Shown in pieces: positions 1-10,788 of a stretch of DNA of 64,000 nucleotides (position 1 is the stretch's first letter; each line of letters begins with the position of its first letter). This DNA comes from Gemmatimonas sp. GTDB lineage: Bacteria; Gemmatimonadota; Gemmatimonadetes; Gemmatimonadales; Gemmatimonadaceae. A program made the position numbers and the translations under genes. The notes beneath the pieces were generated by a model. It was not told the DNA's origin and searched no databases. It saw nothing but the letters and a program-made list of their open reading frames with translations. Location: NCBI GenBank assembly GCA_011390935.1, contig JAABRL010000004.1:62001-126000 (forward strand), in the 5' to 3' direction.

Positions 1-221
1 TCTCGCTCGACATGAACGCCTGGAACAGCTGCTTCGACAATCGCACCCATCTGGGTACGATCGAGGCCAATCGCAATACGGGCATCAAGCTCGGGGTGAA
101 CAGTACGCCGAGCATTCAGGTGGGTGGCCAGATCTTCCCCGGTGGGATCACGGCCGATCAGGTGAAGCAGATCGTGGACTCGCTCGCGGCCTCCGGGATC
201 ACGCCGACCGCCGCACCCTGA
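1..221 (+). CDS. DsbA-like thioredoxin-fold protein, C-terminal part
   Basis: The frame is open from the window edge; the ATG at 12 is internal, because codons for Ser-Leu-Asp precede it. The visible part matches the end of DsbA/Thioredoxin_4 proteins: a helix with a single Cys (NSCFDN), then the conserved 'GVNSTPSIQVGGQIFPG' stretch with the cis-Pro loop (TP), then a closing helix. The family catalyses disulfide formation or isomerisation in the periplasm. The CxxC active site would lie upstream of the window. Cys pairs in the outer-membrane receptors encoded further on are plausible clients, which is an inference only. The family assignment is fairly secure; the exact role (DsbA versus DsbG-like) cannot be told. 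Confidence 0.8.
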   Translation, partial: SLDMNAWNSCFDNRTHLGTIEANRNTGIKLGVNSTPSIQVGGQIFPGGITADQVKQIVDSLAASGITPTAAP

Positions 222-228
222 CGTGCCC

Positions 229-653
229 TCAGGCCAGACGACGCCGAGCAGCAACGGCGTCGTCGAGCCTGAGTCGTGGGCGTGCCGGGCCGTCTGGCAC
301 CAGCTCCACCGTGGGCGCGCCGGACAGCGCCACCGCGCGCTCCGGCATCACGCCGTCGCCAAGCGCCACCAGCGTACGCGTGAGCACGACCGCCGCCGCG
401 GGATCAGGGAGCCCCATTTCTCGCACATAAATGTCGAGCGCGCGCTCGAACGGGACATCCGGCGCCAGCGCGTCGACGAAGAGCAGGGCATTGTCCACGT
501 GCACCCGCACGATCGCTTCATCGGCGCGCGCCTGCGCCAAACGCAACCGCTGCTCCACCTCGGTGGAGAGTTTGCGCGGAAACAACGATTCAGGCAGCAG
601 GCTGCGGAACATGCTCATATGTACCGCGTCAGACGTCCGGATGATCCCCGGCG

Positions 654-657
<4 letters not shown>
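229..657 (-). CDS. hypothetical protein downstream of acetyl-CoA synthetase
   Basis: A 142-residue soluble protein whose GTG start (GTGA) overlaps the stop of acsA, so it is probably translationally coupled to it. An internal ATG about 13 codons in ([16 protein letters not shown]) is an alternative start. The N-terminal half is helical and charged, with a central '[20 protein letters not shown]' stretch. I recognise no domain, signal peptide or catalytic motif. The coupling suggests a role tied to acetate activation or its regulation, but that rests on position alone. Coding is supported by the overlap and by steady third-position GC. Confidence 0.6.
237..264. terminator. hairpin between convergent genes
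   Basis: A 9-bp perfect inverted repeat (gacgacgcc / ggcgtcgtc) with a 10-nt loop sits just after the DsbA-like stop and overlaps the 3' codons of the facing minus-strand gene. There is no clear T-tract, so it may be a weak bidirectional terminator. Confidence 0.35.
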
Positions 658-2618
<1,961 letters not shown>

Positions 2619-2820
2619 GATCCGGATGGTAGGGGACAACGGGAACGCTGATCGAAGCTGCAAAGGTGGCGGCGCGGTGGCAACCGGTGGGACAGGTGTC
2701 GCGGCTCGGGGTGCACGTCGCGGCGCCGCGCCGAGGTCGCTAACCTTGAGGGATGTCCACGCTCGCCCCGTCGGGTCGCTCTCGCGCCGTGCGGTCACCC
2801 CGGTGACGGGGGCTGTTGCC

Positions 2821-3537
2821 GTGTCCGGTGCCCTGGTGGCGTCGGGAGTGTCGCGTCGGTTCGGCGCTCGCACCGTGGTGCGCGAGGTATCGCTCGCGCT
2901 CGAGGCCGGCGACTGCCTCGCGCTGTTCGGTCCCAACGGGGCCGGCAAGACCACGCTGCTCCGACTGCTCGGTGGGTTGCTGTCGCCGCATAGCGGCACG
3001 GTGGCGTTGCACGGGCATACGCTGCCCGGCGAGGCCGACACCCGGCGGCTGCTGGGCGTGATCTCGCACAAGAGCATGCTGTACGACGCGCTCACCGTGC
3101 GCGAGAACGTCACCTTCGCGGCCGAATGTCAGGGCGTGCGCGATGTGCGTGCCGCGGTTGACGCGGTGCTCGATCGGCTGCTGGTACGCGACCGGGAACA
3201 CCAGCCGGTGCGGGCGCTCAGTCGCGGCTTGCAGCAGCGCGTGTCGATCGCGCGGGCGCTGGTGCATGGGCCGCGTCTGGTGCTGCTCGATGAACCGTAC
3301 ACAGGGCTCGACGAGGTCGGTGCGCGTGCCCTTACGGAGGCGCTACGCGCGCTCAAGGCGAGCGGGGCGACGGTCGTACTCATCACGCACAACCTCGCCG
3401 AGGGGCTCGAGCTGGCCACCCACACCGCGATCATGCGTGAGGGGCAGTTCGTGCACGAGTCTGAGCGTCCGGCGCACGGCTTCGATGTCGCGATGTACGC
3501 GGCCATGTATCGTGAGCTTGTGGCGGGGGGCGAATGA
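2821..3537 (+). CDS. ccmA: heme exporter ATP-binding protein CcmA
   Basis: ABC ATPase of the CcmABCD complex that works on heme at the cytoplasmic membrane during cytochrome c maturation. Walker A is GPNGAGKTT, the signature is [16 protein letters not shown] (LSRGLQQR in place of LSGGQ, common in CcmA-like ATPases), and Walker B is [12 protein letters not shown]. The track ORF begins 300 nt earlier, but that extension is not ABC-like. I chose GTG 2821, preceded by a G-rich stretch at normal spacing; GTG 2803 is the alternative. The product is 238 residues. Its ATGA stop overlaps the start of ccmB, and the gene context (ccmB, ccmC) separates it from generic ABC ATPases. Confidence 0.9.
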   Translation: MSGALVASGVSRRFGARTVVREVSLALEAGDCLALFGPNGAGKTTLLRLLGGLLSPHSGTVALHGHTLPGEADTRRLLGVISHKSMLYDALTVRENVTFAAECQGVRDVRAAVDAVLDRLLVRDREHQPVRALSRGLQQRVSIARALVHGPRLVLLDEPYTGLDEVGARALTEALRALKASGATVVLITHNLAEGLELATHTAIMREGQFVHESERPAHGFDVAMYAAMYRELVAGGE

Positions 3538-4301
3538 CGGGGCCTGCCATCGAAACCGGTGCGCCGGTGCGCGCTCGTGCGACCGCCGAGGCGCTTCCTT
3601 CGGTCACGGTGCCGTCGCGCGCGCCGTCGTTTCTCGGCGACACCTGGCGCATCGCCCGCAAGGACCTGCTCATCGAGTTCCGCACGCGCAGCGGCTTTCT
3701 GAGTACGGCCGTATTTGCGCTGATCGCGCTGGCGATCTTCCGCTTTTCGTGGGACCCCACGGCCGTCAACACGCTCGACCTCGCGCCCGGGGTGCTGTGG
3801 GTGATCTTCACCTTTGCCGGGCTGCTCGGGCTCAATCGTTCGTTCGGGGTGGAACACGCCGACCGGGCGCTCGACGCGCTGCTGGCCTCGCCGGTGTCGC
3901 GCGAGGCGATCTTTGCGGGCAAGGCGCTCGGCAATCTGGTGTTTCTGCTGGGGGTGCAGGCGCTGGCGATCCCCACGCTGGGGCTCTTCTTCGGCTTGCC
4001 GCTGGGGCCGGAGTGGCTCATGGTGGCTGCGGTGGCGGTGCTGGCGGCGGTGGGGTTCGTGGCCGTGGGAACGCTCTTCGCGGCCGTGGCGTCGAATACT
4101 CGGCTGGCCGAGATGCTGCTGCCGATGCTCTCGCTGCCATTCTTCATGCCGGTGGTGATTCCGGCGGCGCAGGCGACGGCCCGGTTGCTGGGCGATCAGC
4201 CGCTGTCCGAAGCGGTCCCTGCGTTGAAGATCCTGGCGCTGTTCGACATTGTGTTCGTGGTGGCGTGCACGCTCGCCTTCCCGTTTACGCTCGAGGAATA
4301 A
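3534..4301 (+). CDS. ccmB: heme exporter permease CcmB
   Basis: A 255-residue polytopic protein with about six hydrophobic segments after a ~35-residue N-terminal tail. The stretch 'RIARKDLLIEFRTRSGFLS' just before the first membrane segment is typical of CcmB. It pairs with CcmA as the ABC transporter membrane subunit of the cytochrome c maturation system. The ATG overlaps the ccmA stop (ATGA), and ccmC follows 3 nt after the stop. The length is slightly above the usual ~220 because of the extra N-terminal tail. Confidence 0.92.
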   Translation: MTGPAIETGAPVRARATAEALPSVTVPSRAPSFLGDTWRIARKDLLIEFRTRSGFLSTAVFALIALAIFRFSWDPTAVNTLDLAPGVLWVIFTFAGLLGLNRSFGVEHADRALDALLASPVSREAIFAGKALGNLVFLLGVQALAIPTLGLFFGLPLGPEWLMVAAVAVLAAVGFVAVGTLFAAVASNTRLAEMLLPMLSLPFFMPVVIPAAQATARLLGDQPLSEAVPALKILALFDIVFVVACTLAFPFTLEE

Positions 4302-4304
4302 GTC

Positions 4305-5018
4305 ATGACGTCGGTTTCTGCGATCGAGTCGCGCCCTGCGACGCGTCCGCTCCCCATGGTGGACTGGCTGCTGGTGCTGTCGCTCTTCGCGGTGGGCGGC
4401 GCGCTCACGCGGGCGCTCCTGTACACGCCGGCGGATGCGGCGCTCGGCGCGGTGCAGCGCATCTTCTACATTCATGTGCCGTCGGCCATTCTCGGCATGT
4501 ACGTGGCCTGCACGATCATGGCCATTGGTGGAGGATTGTATCTGTGGCTCAAGGACGATCGCCTCGACCGGATTGCCGAATCGGCCGCCGAGGTGGGGTT
4601 CGTCTTTCTCACCGTGGTGCTGGTGACCGGCGCGATCTGGGGCAAGTCGTCGTGGGGCACGGCGTGGGCGTGGGAGCCGCGGCTGATGTCGGCGCTGTTT
4701 TTGTGGTTCGTGGTGCTGTCGTACCTCGTGCTGCGTGATGCGCTCGAGAATCCCGAAGCACGGGCGCGGCTGTCGGCCGTCCTGGGCGTGCTGGCGCTGC
4801 TGCTGGTGCCGTTCATTCACATGACGGTGTACCTGTTCCGCGGACTGCATCCGGAACCGATCGTGCTGCAGCCGTCCAAGCCGGCGATGTCGTCCGAAAT
4901 GCTCGGCACGTTCGGGTACGCCGTGCTGGCGTTCACGCTGCTGTTCTTCGCCCTGGTTCGCGTGCGGTATCAGTGGGCCACCGCCCGCGACGCCCGTCTC
5001 GCCCTGGAGCAGGCGTGA
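4305..5018 (+). CDS. ccmC: heme handling protein CcmC (CcsA/ResC family)
   Basis: A 237-residue membrane protein with six hydrophobic segments. It holds heme at the outer face of the inner membrane for transfer to CcmE. The two heme-ligand histidines are visible in FYIHVPSAIL and in PFIHMTVYLFRGLHP. The tryptophan-rich loop between them reads WGKSSWGTAWAWEPRL: where E. coli CcmC has the WxWD core, Glu replaces the Asp. This is still consistent with CcsA/CcmC-type proteins of other phyla. It follows ccmB closely, and its stop overlaps the GTG of the next small gene. Confidence 0.92.
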   Translation: MTSVSAIESRPATRPLPMVDWLLVLSLFAVGGALTRALLYTPADAALGAVQRIFYIHVPSAILGMYVACTIMAIGGGLYLWLKDDRLDRIAESAAEVGFVFLTVVLVTGAIWGKSSWGTAWAWEPRLMSALFLWFVVLSYLVLRDALENPEARARLSAVLGVLALLLVPFIHMTVYLFRGLHPEPIVLQPSKPAMSSEMLGTFGYAVLAFTLLFFALVRVRYQWATARDARLALEQA

Positions 5019-5257
5019 TCCTTCGCGTCGTGCAGGAAGCCACCGAGCTCACCCCTCCGTCGGCGATCATTACCAACGTGCAGGACAGCGCCCCCGCCAT
5101 CCCGGCTCCACAGGGCGCCACGAACATGCCGGCGCGGACTGGCCCACCCGACACGTCGTACTACATGAAGCTCGGGTACGTGGCCGCGATCGTGATCTTC
5201 GCGGCGTACATCGGGCTGCTGCTCAAGCGGGTGGCGGGCACGCGCCGCTCGCGGTGA
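5015..5257 (+). CDS. ccmD: CcmD-like small membrane protein
   Basis: An 80-residue protein. The GTG at 5015 overlaps the ccmC stop (GTGA) and is preferred to the track ATG at 4973, which lies inside ccmC. The N-terminal ~50 residues are Pro/Ala-rich and hydrophilic. One transmembrane helix near the C-terminus (YYMKLGYVAAIVIFAAYIGL) is followed by a basic tail (KRVAGTRRSR), the topology of CcmD. Known CcmD proteins help release holo-CcmE from CcmABC. Sequence conservation in this family is weak, so the name rests on position, size and topology. No ccmE or ccmF lies next to it in this window. Confidence 0.7.
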   Translation: MILRVVQEATELTPPSAIITNVQDSAPAIPAPQGATNMPARTGPPDTSYYMKLGYVAAIVIFAAYIGLLLKRVAGTRRSR

Positions 5258-5314
5258 TGCGCAAGGCGTGAGCACCATGCCTCTCACACACGCGCGCCCG
5301 GTCGCCGGCCGCTG

Positions 5315-6076
5315 ATGTCCGGCCCTCTCCGTGTGGCCGTCACCCGCGCCGCCGGTCGCGTGGATACGCTCGCCACGCGCCTCACCGCCGCCGGCGTACA
5401 GGTGTACGAGGTGCCGCTCACGCGCATCGTGCGCCTCGATCCCGCGCCGCTGCACGACGCGCTGCGAGCGCTCGGTGACACGCGCTGGATGCTGCTCACG
5501 AGCGTGAACGCGGTGGAGGTGCTGGCCGATGCCGTTGCCGCCACAGGCACGGCTGATGCGGTGCAGGACTGCTGGTTCGCGGTGGTGGGCGAGGTGACCG
5601 CCCGCGCCGCCGAGGCACACGGCTGGCGTGCAGACGTGGTGCCGTCGCAGTACAAGGCCGAGGAGCTGCTCGATGCGCTCGCGACGCGCAGCGATGTGCG
5701 TGGCACGGGCGTGCTGTACCCCTGTGCGGCCGGTGCCCGCGATGTGCTACCCGATGGGCTGCGCACGCTCGGCGCGCGCGTGCACGTCATTCACACCTAC
5801 GAGAGCGTGCCCGACCCCGACGGACAACGCCTCCTGGCGCGTCTTCTGGCGGCCGGCGACCTCGATCTGGTGACGGTCGCCGCCCCCAGCGCAGTCGACG
5901 CGCTGGCCGAGGCGCTGCCCCCCGAACGGGCGGCGCAGGTAGCGCTGGCGAGTATTGGGCCCGTCACCAGCAAGGCCGCACGGCAGGCCGGATTCCGCGT
6001 GGTGCTCGAGGCCAGCCCGTTCACGGTGGAAGGGTTGGCGCGTTCTATCGTCGACTGGCGCGGAGCCGGTCGCTAG
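5315..6076 (+). CDS. hemD: uroporphyrinogen-III synthase
   Basis: A 253-residue cytosolic protein that cyclises hydroxymethylbilane to uroporphyrinogen III. It begins with the typical 'LRVAVTRAAGRVDTLATRL' and has 'LLTSVNAVEVL' and 'DLVTVAAPSAVDALAEAL', the positions where HemD proteins carry the T(S)x-N-A-V and S-P/A-S-A-V motifs. HemD is poorly conserved, but the following hemC and hemB genes support the call. It starts 57 nt after the ccmD-like gene on the same strand, so heme synthesis and cytochrome c assembly may be co-transcribed. Confidence 0.88.
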   Translation: MSGPLRVAVTRAAGRVDTLATRLTAAGVQVYEVPLTRIVRLDPAPLHDALRALGDTRWMLLTSVNAVEVLADAVAATGTADAVQDCWFAVVGEVTARAAEAHGWRADVVPSQYKAEELLDALATRSDVRGTGVLYPCAAGARDVLPDGLRTLGARVHVIHTYESVPDPDGQRLLARLLAAGDLDLVTVAAPSAVDALAEALPPERAAQVALASIGPVTSKAARQAGFRVVLEASPFTVEGLARSIVDWRGAGR

Positions 6077-6127
6077 TTTGCGGCGTGACGCTGTGTGTCA
6101 CGCCGACTGGACACCTTCCCCGACCGC

Positions 6128-7072
6128 ATGTCAGACGTCGTACGCATCGGAACCCGATCCTCCGCGCTGGCCATGGCGCAGGCGCACCAGGTCGCGGCCT
6201 TGCTCGCGGAGCTGGGCGCCACTTCGGCGCTCACCGAATACACCACCATCGGTGATCGCATTCTCGACAAGCCACTGTCGGCGATTGGCGAAAAGGGGCT
6301 GTTCACCGCCGAGCTCGAAGCCGATCTTCGTGCGTTTCGCACCGATTGTGCCGTGCATTCGCTCAAGGATCTGCCCACCGCCGATCCGGACGGGCTCACC
6401 GTGGTGGCGCTGCTTGAGCGCGAAGACCCGCGGGACGCCTTCGTGGTGACGGCCGGCAGCCCGGTGACGTCGCTGGCCGACCTGCCTGAGGGCGCGCGGG
6501 TAGGCACGTCGAGTTTGCGCCGCCGCGCGCAGCTGCTCGCGCTCCGCCCCGATCTCGATATTCAGGAGCTGCGCGGCAACGTGGGCACGCGGCTGCGCAA
6601 GATCGACGAAGGGCAGGTGGACGCGGCGCTGCTCGCGGCGGCCGGACTCAAGCGACTCGGGCTCGGCGATCGCATCGTCTCGCTGCTCGACCCGCCGCAG
6701 TGGTTGTCGGCACCGGGGCAGGGGGCGATTGCGGTGCAGGCGCGCGCCGATGACGAACCCATGCGTGCACTGCTGGCGCAGCTCGATCATGCGCCCACGC
6801 GTCGCGCGATCACGGCCGAACGGGCACTGCTCGCCGCGCTCGAAGGCGGCTGTCAGGTACCGATCGGTGCGGCGGTGGTGACGGAGGGTGACGAACTCGT
6901 CCTGCATGCGTGCATCGCCGATCTTTCGGGGCGCACGGTGCTGCGCGGCTCGCGCGTGGTGCACCCCGATGCGCCTGACGCCGCAGGTATTGCGCTCGCC
7001 GAGGAGCTGCTCGCGGCCGGCGCCACGGAGATTCTCGACCAGCTGCGCGCCACGGGCGGAGGCCACGGATGA
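6128..7072 (+). CDS. hemC: hydroxymethylbilane synthase (porphobilinogen deaminase)
   Basis: Joins four porphobilinogen units into hydroxymethylbilane. The ATG at 6128 ([15 protein letters not shown]) is chosen over the track start at 6095 because the family begins with the RIGTRxSxLA motif; this gives 314 residues. Diagnostic features are the catalytic Asp in HSLKDLPT, the [10 protein letters not shown] segment, and the dipyrromethane-cofactor Cys in [11 protein letters not shown]. It lies downstream of hemD and overlaps hemB by ATGA. Confidence 0.97.
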   Translation: MSDVVRIGTRSSALAMAQAHQVAALLAELGATSALTEYTTIGDRILDKPLSAIGEKGLFTAELEADLRAFRTDCAVHSLKDLPTADPDGLTVVALLEREDPRDAFVVTAGSPVTSLADLPEGARVGTSSLRRRAQLLALRPDLDIQELRGNVGTRLRKIDEGQVDAALLAAAGLKRLGLGDRIVSLLDPPQWLSAPGQGAIAVQARADDEPMRALLAQLDHAPTRRAITAERALLAALEGGCQVPIGAAVVTEGDELVLHACIADLSGRTVLRGSRVVHPDAPDAAGIALAEELLAAGATEILDQLRATGGGHG

Positions 7073-8082
7073 GCGACGTGTCCAACACGCCGGCACCACT
7101 CGGCGCCTTTCCTCGCGTACGGCCGCGTCGGCTGCGCAGCTCCGATGCGATGCGTCGTCTGGTGCGCGAGACGCGTCTCGATGCGTCACAGTTCATTCTG
7201 CCGCTGTTCGTGCGGCACGGCTCGGGGATTCGCACGCCCATCGGCTCGATGCCCGGCACGTTTCAAACGAGCGTGGACGAGTGCGTGCTCGACGCCGAAC
7301 GCGCGCTCGAAGCGGGCATTGGCGGCGTGCTGCTGTTCGGCCTTCCCGACACGAAAGACGCGAGCGGTTCGAGCGGGTGGCATGACCACGGCCCCGTGCA
7401 GGACGCGGTGCGCGCGATCAAGGCGGTGTGTCCCACGCTGCTGGTGATCACCGATGTGTGCATGTGCGAGTACACCGATCACGGCCACTGCGGACTGCTC
7501 ACGCCATCGGGCGACGTGGACAACGACGCCACGCTCGAGCTGCTGTGCCGCGAGGCGGTCTCGCACGCCGCGGCGGGTGCTGACATCATTGCGCCCAGCG
7601 ACATGATGGACGGGCGCGTGGGAGCGATTCGCGATGCACTCGACGCAGCCGGCTACAGCGGCGTGCCGATCATGAGCTACGCCGCCAAATATGCATCGGC
7701 CTTTTACGGGCCGTTTCGCGAAGCGGCCGAGAGTACGCCGAGCTTTGGTGATCGGCGCAGCTATCAGATGGATCCGGCGAACGGGTCCGAAGCGTTGAGG
7801 GAGGTGCGGCTCGACCTCGCCGAGGGTGCGGACATTCTCATGGTGAAGCCGGCCGGTGCGTATCTCGACATCATCCAGGCGGTGAAGCGCGAGACCGGGG
7901 TGCCGCTGTGCGCGTACCAGGTGAGCGGGGAGTTCGCCATGATCAAGGCGGCGGCCGAGCGCGGCTGGATTGATGGTGAGCGCGTGATGATGGAATCGTT
8001 GCTGGCAATCGTGCGTGCCGGCGCCGACATGGTGATCACCTACTTCGCACTCGACGCAGCGGCCGTGCTTCAGCGGCGCTGA
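7069..8082 (+). CDS. hemB: delta-aminolevulinic acid dehydratase (porphobilinogen synthase)
   Basis: Condenses two 5-aminolevulinate molecules to porphobilinogen; 337 residues, full length. The catalytic lysines are seen in [14 protein letters not shown] and in [11 protein letters not shown]. The segment [14 protein letters not shown] has the three-cysteine pattern of the zinc-dependent form, rather than the Asp-rich magnesium form. The start overlaps the hemC stop (ATGA). With hemD and hemC it supplies the middle of the heme pathway; hemA, hemL and hemE are not in this window. Confidence 0.97.
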   Translation: MSDVSNTPAPLGAFPRVRPRRLRSSDAMRRLVRETRLDASQFILPLFVRHGSGIRTPIGSMPGTFQTSVDECVLDAERALEAGIGGVLLFGLPDTKDASGSSGWHDHGPVQDAVRAIKAVCPTLLVITDVCMCEYTDHGHCGLLTPSGDVDNDATLELLCREAVSHAAAGADIIAPSDMMDGRVGAIRDALDAAGYSGVPIMSYAAKYASAFYGPFREAAESTPSFGDRRSYQMDPANGSEALREVRLDLAEGADILMVKPAGAYLDIIQAVKRETGVPLCAYQVSGEFAMIKAAAERGWIDGERVMMESLLAIVRAGADMVITYFALDAAAVLQRR

Positions 8083-8137
8083 CGCGAGTGGCGTTGCCGC
8101 GATTCGCGCGGCGTCGTTTCTCTGTCCCTGCATTCGC

Positions 8138-8671
8138 ATGTCCAATCTCTGGCACGACATTCCCGCGGGTCCGCATCCGCCGGAGTCCGTCACGGCGGTG
8201 ATCGAGATTCCGTCGGGCAGCCGCAACAAGTACGAACTCGACAAGGTCACGGGGCTGCTCAAGCTCGACCGCGTGCTGTACTCGGCCGTGCAGTATCCGG
8301 GCGACTACGGGTTCATTCCGGGCACGCTCGCGGAAGACGGCGACCCGCTCGACGTGCTCGTGCTCATCAATGAGCCCACGTTTCCGGGGTGCCTGATCAC
8401 GGTACGCCCGGTGGGCGTGCTGCACATGAAGGATCGTGGTGATCCGGACGAGAAGATTCTCGCGGTGCCGAGCGAAGATCCGTACCATCAGGAGTACTTC
8501 GACATCGCCGATCTTCCGCAGCACTACCTCAAGGAAGTCGAGCACTTCTTCAGCGTCTACAAGGACCTCGAAGGCAAGCGTGTGGAAATGCTGGGCTGGG
8601 ACAAGAGCGTGGCAGCGATGAGCACGATCACCGACTGCATCGCGCGATACGAAGCCAAGTACCCGCGCTGA
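8138..8671 (+). CDS. ppa: inorganic pyrophosphatase (family I)
   Basis: A 177-residue soluble enzyme that hydrolyses PPi to two phosphates and drives biosynthetic reactions. The family I signature EDGDPLDVLVL contains the metal-binding Asp residues. YPGDYGFIPGT and EIPSGSRNKYELDK (N-terminal active-site Lys/Tyr region) are also present. The start ATG is followed by SNLWHDIPAG, standard for bacterial PPases. It lies 55 nt after hemB and just before ktrB, on the same strand. Confidence 0.97.
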   Translation: MSNLWHDIPAGPHPPESVTAVIEIPSGSRNKYELDKVTGLLKLDRVLYSAVQYPGDYGFIPGTLAEDGDPLDVLVLINEPTFPGCLITVRPVGVLHMKDRGDPDEKILAVPSEDPYHQEYFDIADLPQHYLKEVEHFFSVYKDLEGKRVEMLGWDKSVAAMSTITDCIARYEAKYPR

Positions 8672-8680
8672 TCGGGGCTC

Positions 8681-10051
8681 GTGCCCAACCTCGCGTTCTG
8701 GCGTCGCTACTCCCCGCCGCAACTCACGGCGGGGACGTTTCTTTTGGCCATCCTCGTCGGCACGGTCGGCCTGCATGCGGTGCCGGCGTTCTACGTGAAC
8801 GGGGTGCCGCTGGGCTGGGTGGACGCGATGTTCACCGCGACCAGCGCGATCTGCGTAACCGGGTTGATCGTGGTGGACACGGCAACGTACTTCACCCCGC
8901 TGGGGCAGGGCTTTCTACTGCTGCTGATCCAGCTGGGTGGATTGGGCATGATCACCATCACGTCGCTGGTGATTCTCGGGCTGGGTGGTCGTCTGTCGGT
9001 GCGCACGGAAGCGGTGACCAAGAGCATGGCCTCGTCGCTGCAGGGCGTCGATCCGCTGCAACTCACGCGCGACGTGGTCGTGTTCACACTGGCCATGGAG
9101 GCGATCGGCGCGCTGCTGCTGTTCGGCGCGTTCCGGCCGCACCATGAGGCGGGTGAAGCGCTGTGGCATGCGGTGTTTCACTCGGTGAGCGCGTTCTGCA
9201 ACGCCGGTTTTTCCACCTTCACCGACTCGCTCATCCCCTGGGCAACGAACGGGCCGGTGCTCGTGATCGTGATGCTCCTGGTGGTGGTGGGTGGCCTGGG
9301 GTTTCTCACGCTGGAGGAGCTGGCGGTCCGAGTTCGGGCGCGCCACGATCGCGGGCGACGTCGCCTCTCGTTGCACTCGCGCCTGGTGTTCGCCACTACG
9401 GCACTCGCGCTGCTGACCGGCTGGGTGCTGTTCAGCATCTTCGAATGGCGTGGCACGTTGCAGGAGATGACACCGGCCGCACGCGTGCTGAATGGATTGT
9501 TCATGAGTGTCACGGCGCGCACGGCCGGCTTCAATGCCATCGTGTACGGCGAGGCCAGCGACGCCACGAATTTTCTCACGATTCTGCTCATGACGGTGGG
9601 CGGCGCACCCGGTTCCACCGCGGGTGGACTCAAGATCACCACCATCGCCGTGATCGGTTTGTTGGCGTGGTCACGCGTGCGCGGTGAAGTCAGCGTGTCG
9701 GTATGGGCGCGCACCATTCCTGACGAAACGGTGCAGCGGGCGATCGGCATCGGAGTGTTCGCCTTTACCGTGGTTGGGCTCGCCATTTTTCTGTTTACGG
9801 CCTTCGAAGAGCAGGTTGCCCCCGGCGTGGGTTTCCTGCGGCTGGTGTTCGAGGCCGTGAGCGCGTTCAATACGGTGGGATTGTCACTGGGGGCCACCGG
9901 TGACTTGAGTACCGCGTCGCGCATTCTGGCCACGATTCTGATGTTCATTGGCCGCATCGGCCCGCTCTCGTTCGCGGCCGCCTTGGCGCTGCGCGCACGC
10001 GAGACGAGCAATCGCTATTCGTATGCGCGTGAAGATGTCACCATTGGTTGA
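8681..10051 (+). CDS. ktrB: potassium uptake channel subunit KtrB (TrkH family)
   Basis: A 456-residue membrane protein of the Trk/Ktr/HKT superfamily. The four pore-loop selectivity-filter motifs can be read in order: AICVTGLIV, FCNAGFSTF, ARTAGFNAI and FNTVGLSLG, each with the K+-coordinating glycine. The start is GTG at 8681, nine nucleotides after the ppa stop. The gating partner ktrA follows 21 nt downstream. The length fits KtrB (about 450) rather than the slightly longer TrkH. Confidence 0.95.
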   Translation: MPNLAFWRRYSPPQLTAGTFLLAILVGTVGLHAVPAFYVNGVPLGWVDAMFTATSAICVTGLIVVDTATYFTPLGQGFLLLLIQLGGLGMITITSLVILGLGGRLSVRTEAVTKSMASSLQGVDPLQLTRDVVVFTLAMEAIGALLLFGAFRPHHEAGEALWHAVFHSVSAFCNAGFSTFTDSLIPWATNGPVLVIVMLLVVVGGLGFLTLEELAVRVRARHDRGRRRLSLHSRLVFATTALALLTGWVLFSIFEWRGTLQEMTPAARVLNGLFMSVTARTAGFNAIVYGEASDATNFLTILLMTVGGAPGSTAGGLKITTIAVIGLLAWSRVRGEVSVSVWARTIPDETVQRAIGIGVFAFTVVGLAIFLFTAFEEQVAPGVGFLRLVFEAVSAFNTVGLSLGATGDLSTASRILATILMFIGRIGPLSFAAALALRARETSNRYSYAREDVTIG

Positions 10052-10072
10052 TCCTCGTTCAGGGACAGCAAC

Positions 10073-10729
10073 ATGAAGCGCATCGTCGTCATCGGACTCG
10101 GCAACTTCGGCATGTCGGTGGCCGAAAGCCTCGCGAAGAAGGGAGTGGACGTGATCGCGGTGGACCGCCGCCAGGATCTGGTGGACCACATCGCCGAGTG
10201 GGCGGCGCGCTCCGTGGTGTGCGACGGTACCAACGCCTCGGTGCTCAAGGATGTCGGCGCCAAAGGGGCCGATGTCGGCATCGTCTCCACGGGAGACGAC
10301 ATCACGGCGTCGATCCTGGCCGTGCTGGCGCTCAAGGACGTTGGTGTGCGCGAGATTCACGTGAAGGTGATCTCGGATCAGCATGCGCGCGTGGTGGACA
10401 AGCTTGGCGTCGCGAGCACGGTGTTTCCCGAGCGCGATTCGGGGCGACGCCTGGCTGAGGCGGTCGTCAGCCAGGAAATCCTGAGCTTCTTCCCGCTGAG
10501 TGACGACTTCGCCATGCAGGAGATGGCGATTCCCGACAGCTGGCTCGGGCAGTCGCTCAAGGACCTCGACATTCGGCGCCGCTTCAATATCGGCGTCGTC
10601 GCGGTCAAGGACATGCTCACCAACTCCATCGCGGGCATCCCCGACCCCGAAGCGCCGCTGAAGGACTCGGACACGCTGTTCGTGTCGGGGGCGCCAACCG
10701 ATCTCGCGCGCGTGGCAACGATCAAGTAG
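10073..10729 (+). CDS. ktrA: potassium uptake regulatory subunit KtrA (RCK domains)
   Basis: A 218-residue cytoplasmic protein with an N-terminal RCK Rossmann domain (GLGNFGMS nucleotide loop, the ribose-binding acidic residue in AVDRRQD) and a C-terminal RCK_C domain from about residue 138. KtrA forms an octameric ring that gates KtrB in response to ATP/ADP or c-di-AMP. The single RCK unit (TrkA has two) and the adjoining ktrB identify it as KtrA. Confidence 0.95.
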   Translation: MKRIVVIGLGNFGMSVAESLAKKGVDVIAVDRRQDLVDHIAEWAARSVVCDGTNASVLKDVGAKGADVGIVSTGDDITASILAVLALKDVGVREIHVKVISDQHARVVDKLGVASTVFPERDSGRRLAEAVVSQEILSFFPLSDDFAMQEMAIPDSWLGQSLKDLDIRRRFNIGVVAVKDMLTNSIAGIPDPEAPLKDSDTLFVSGAPTDLARVATIK

Positions 10730-10741
10730 CCACCCACGCAC

Positions 10742-10770
10742 GCGTCGTGGCCTGTGACGCGCCACGACGC
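10742..10770. terminator. bidirectional hairpin between ktrA and the ketosynthase
   Basis: A perfect 10-bp inverted repeat (gcgtcgtggc / gccacgacgc) with a 9-nt loop lies in the short gap between two convergent genes. There is no strong T-run on either side. Confidence 0.5.
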
Positions 10771-10788
10771 CGAACGATCACTCGGGTG

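Noticed and set aside
2753-2805. Short ORF from ATG 2753 before ccmA as a leader peptide
   Set aside because: It is only 17 codons, has no ribosome-binding site and shows no attenuator hairpin.
2619-3113. N-terminal extension of acetyl-CoA synthetase in the ORF track
   Set aside because: The extension overlaps the divergent ccmA gene and is unlike the family; the ATG at 2618 gives the normal length.
3129-4850. A 573-residue minus-strand ORF over ccmA-ccmB-ccmC
   Set aside because: Its composition is Arg/His/Gln-rich with no motif, and the plus-strand genes explain the region.
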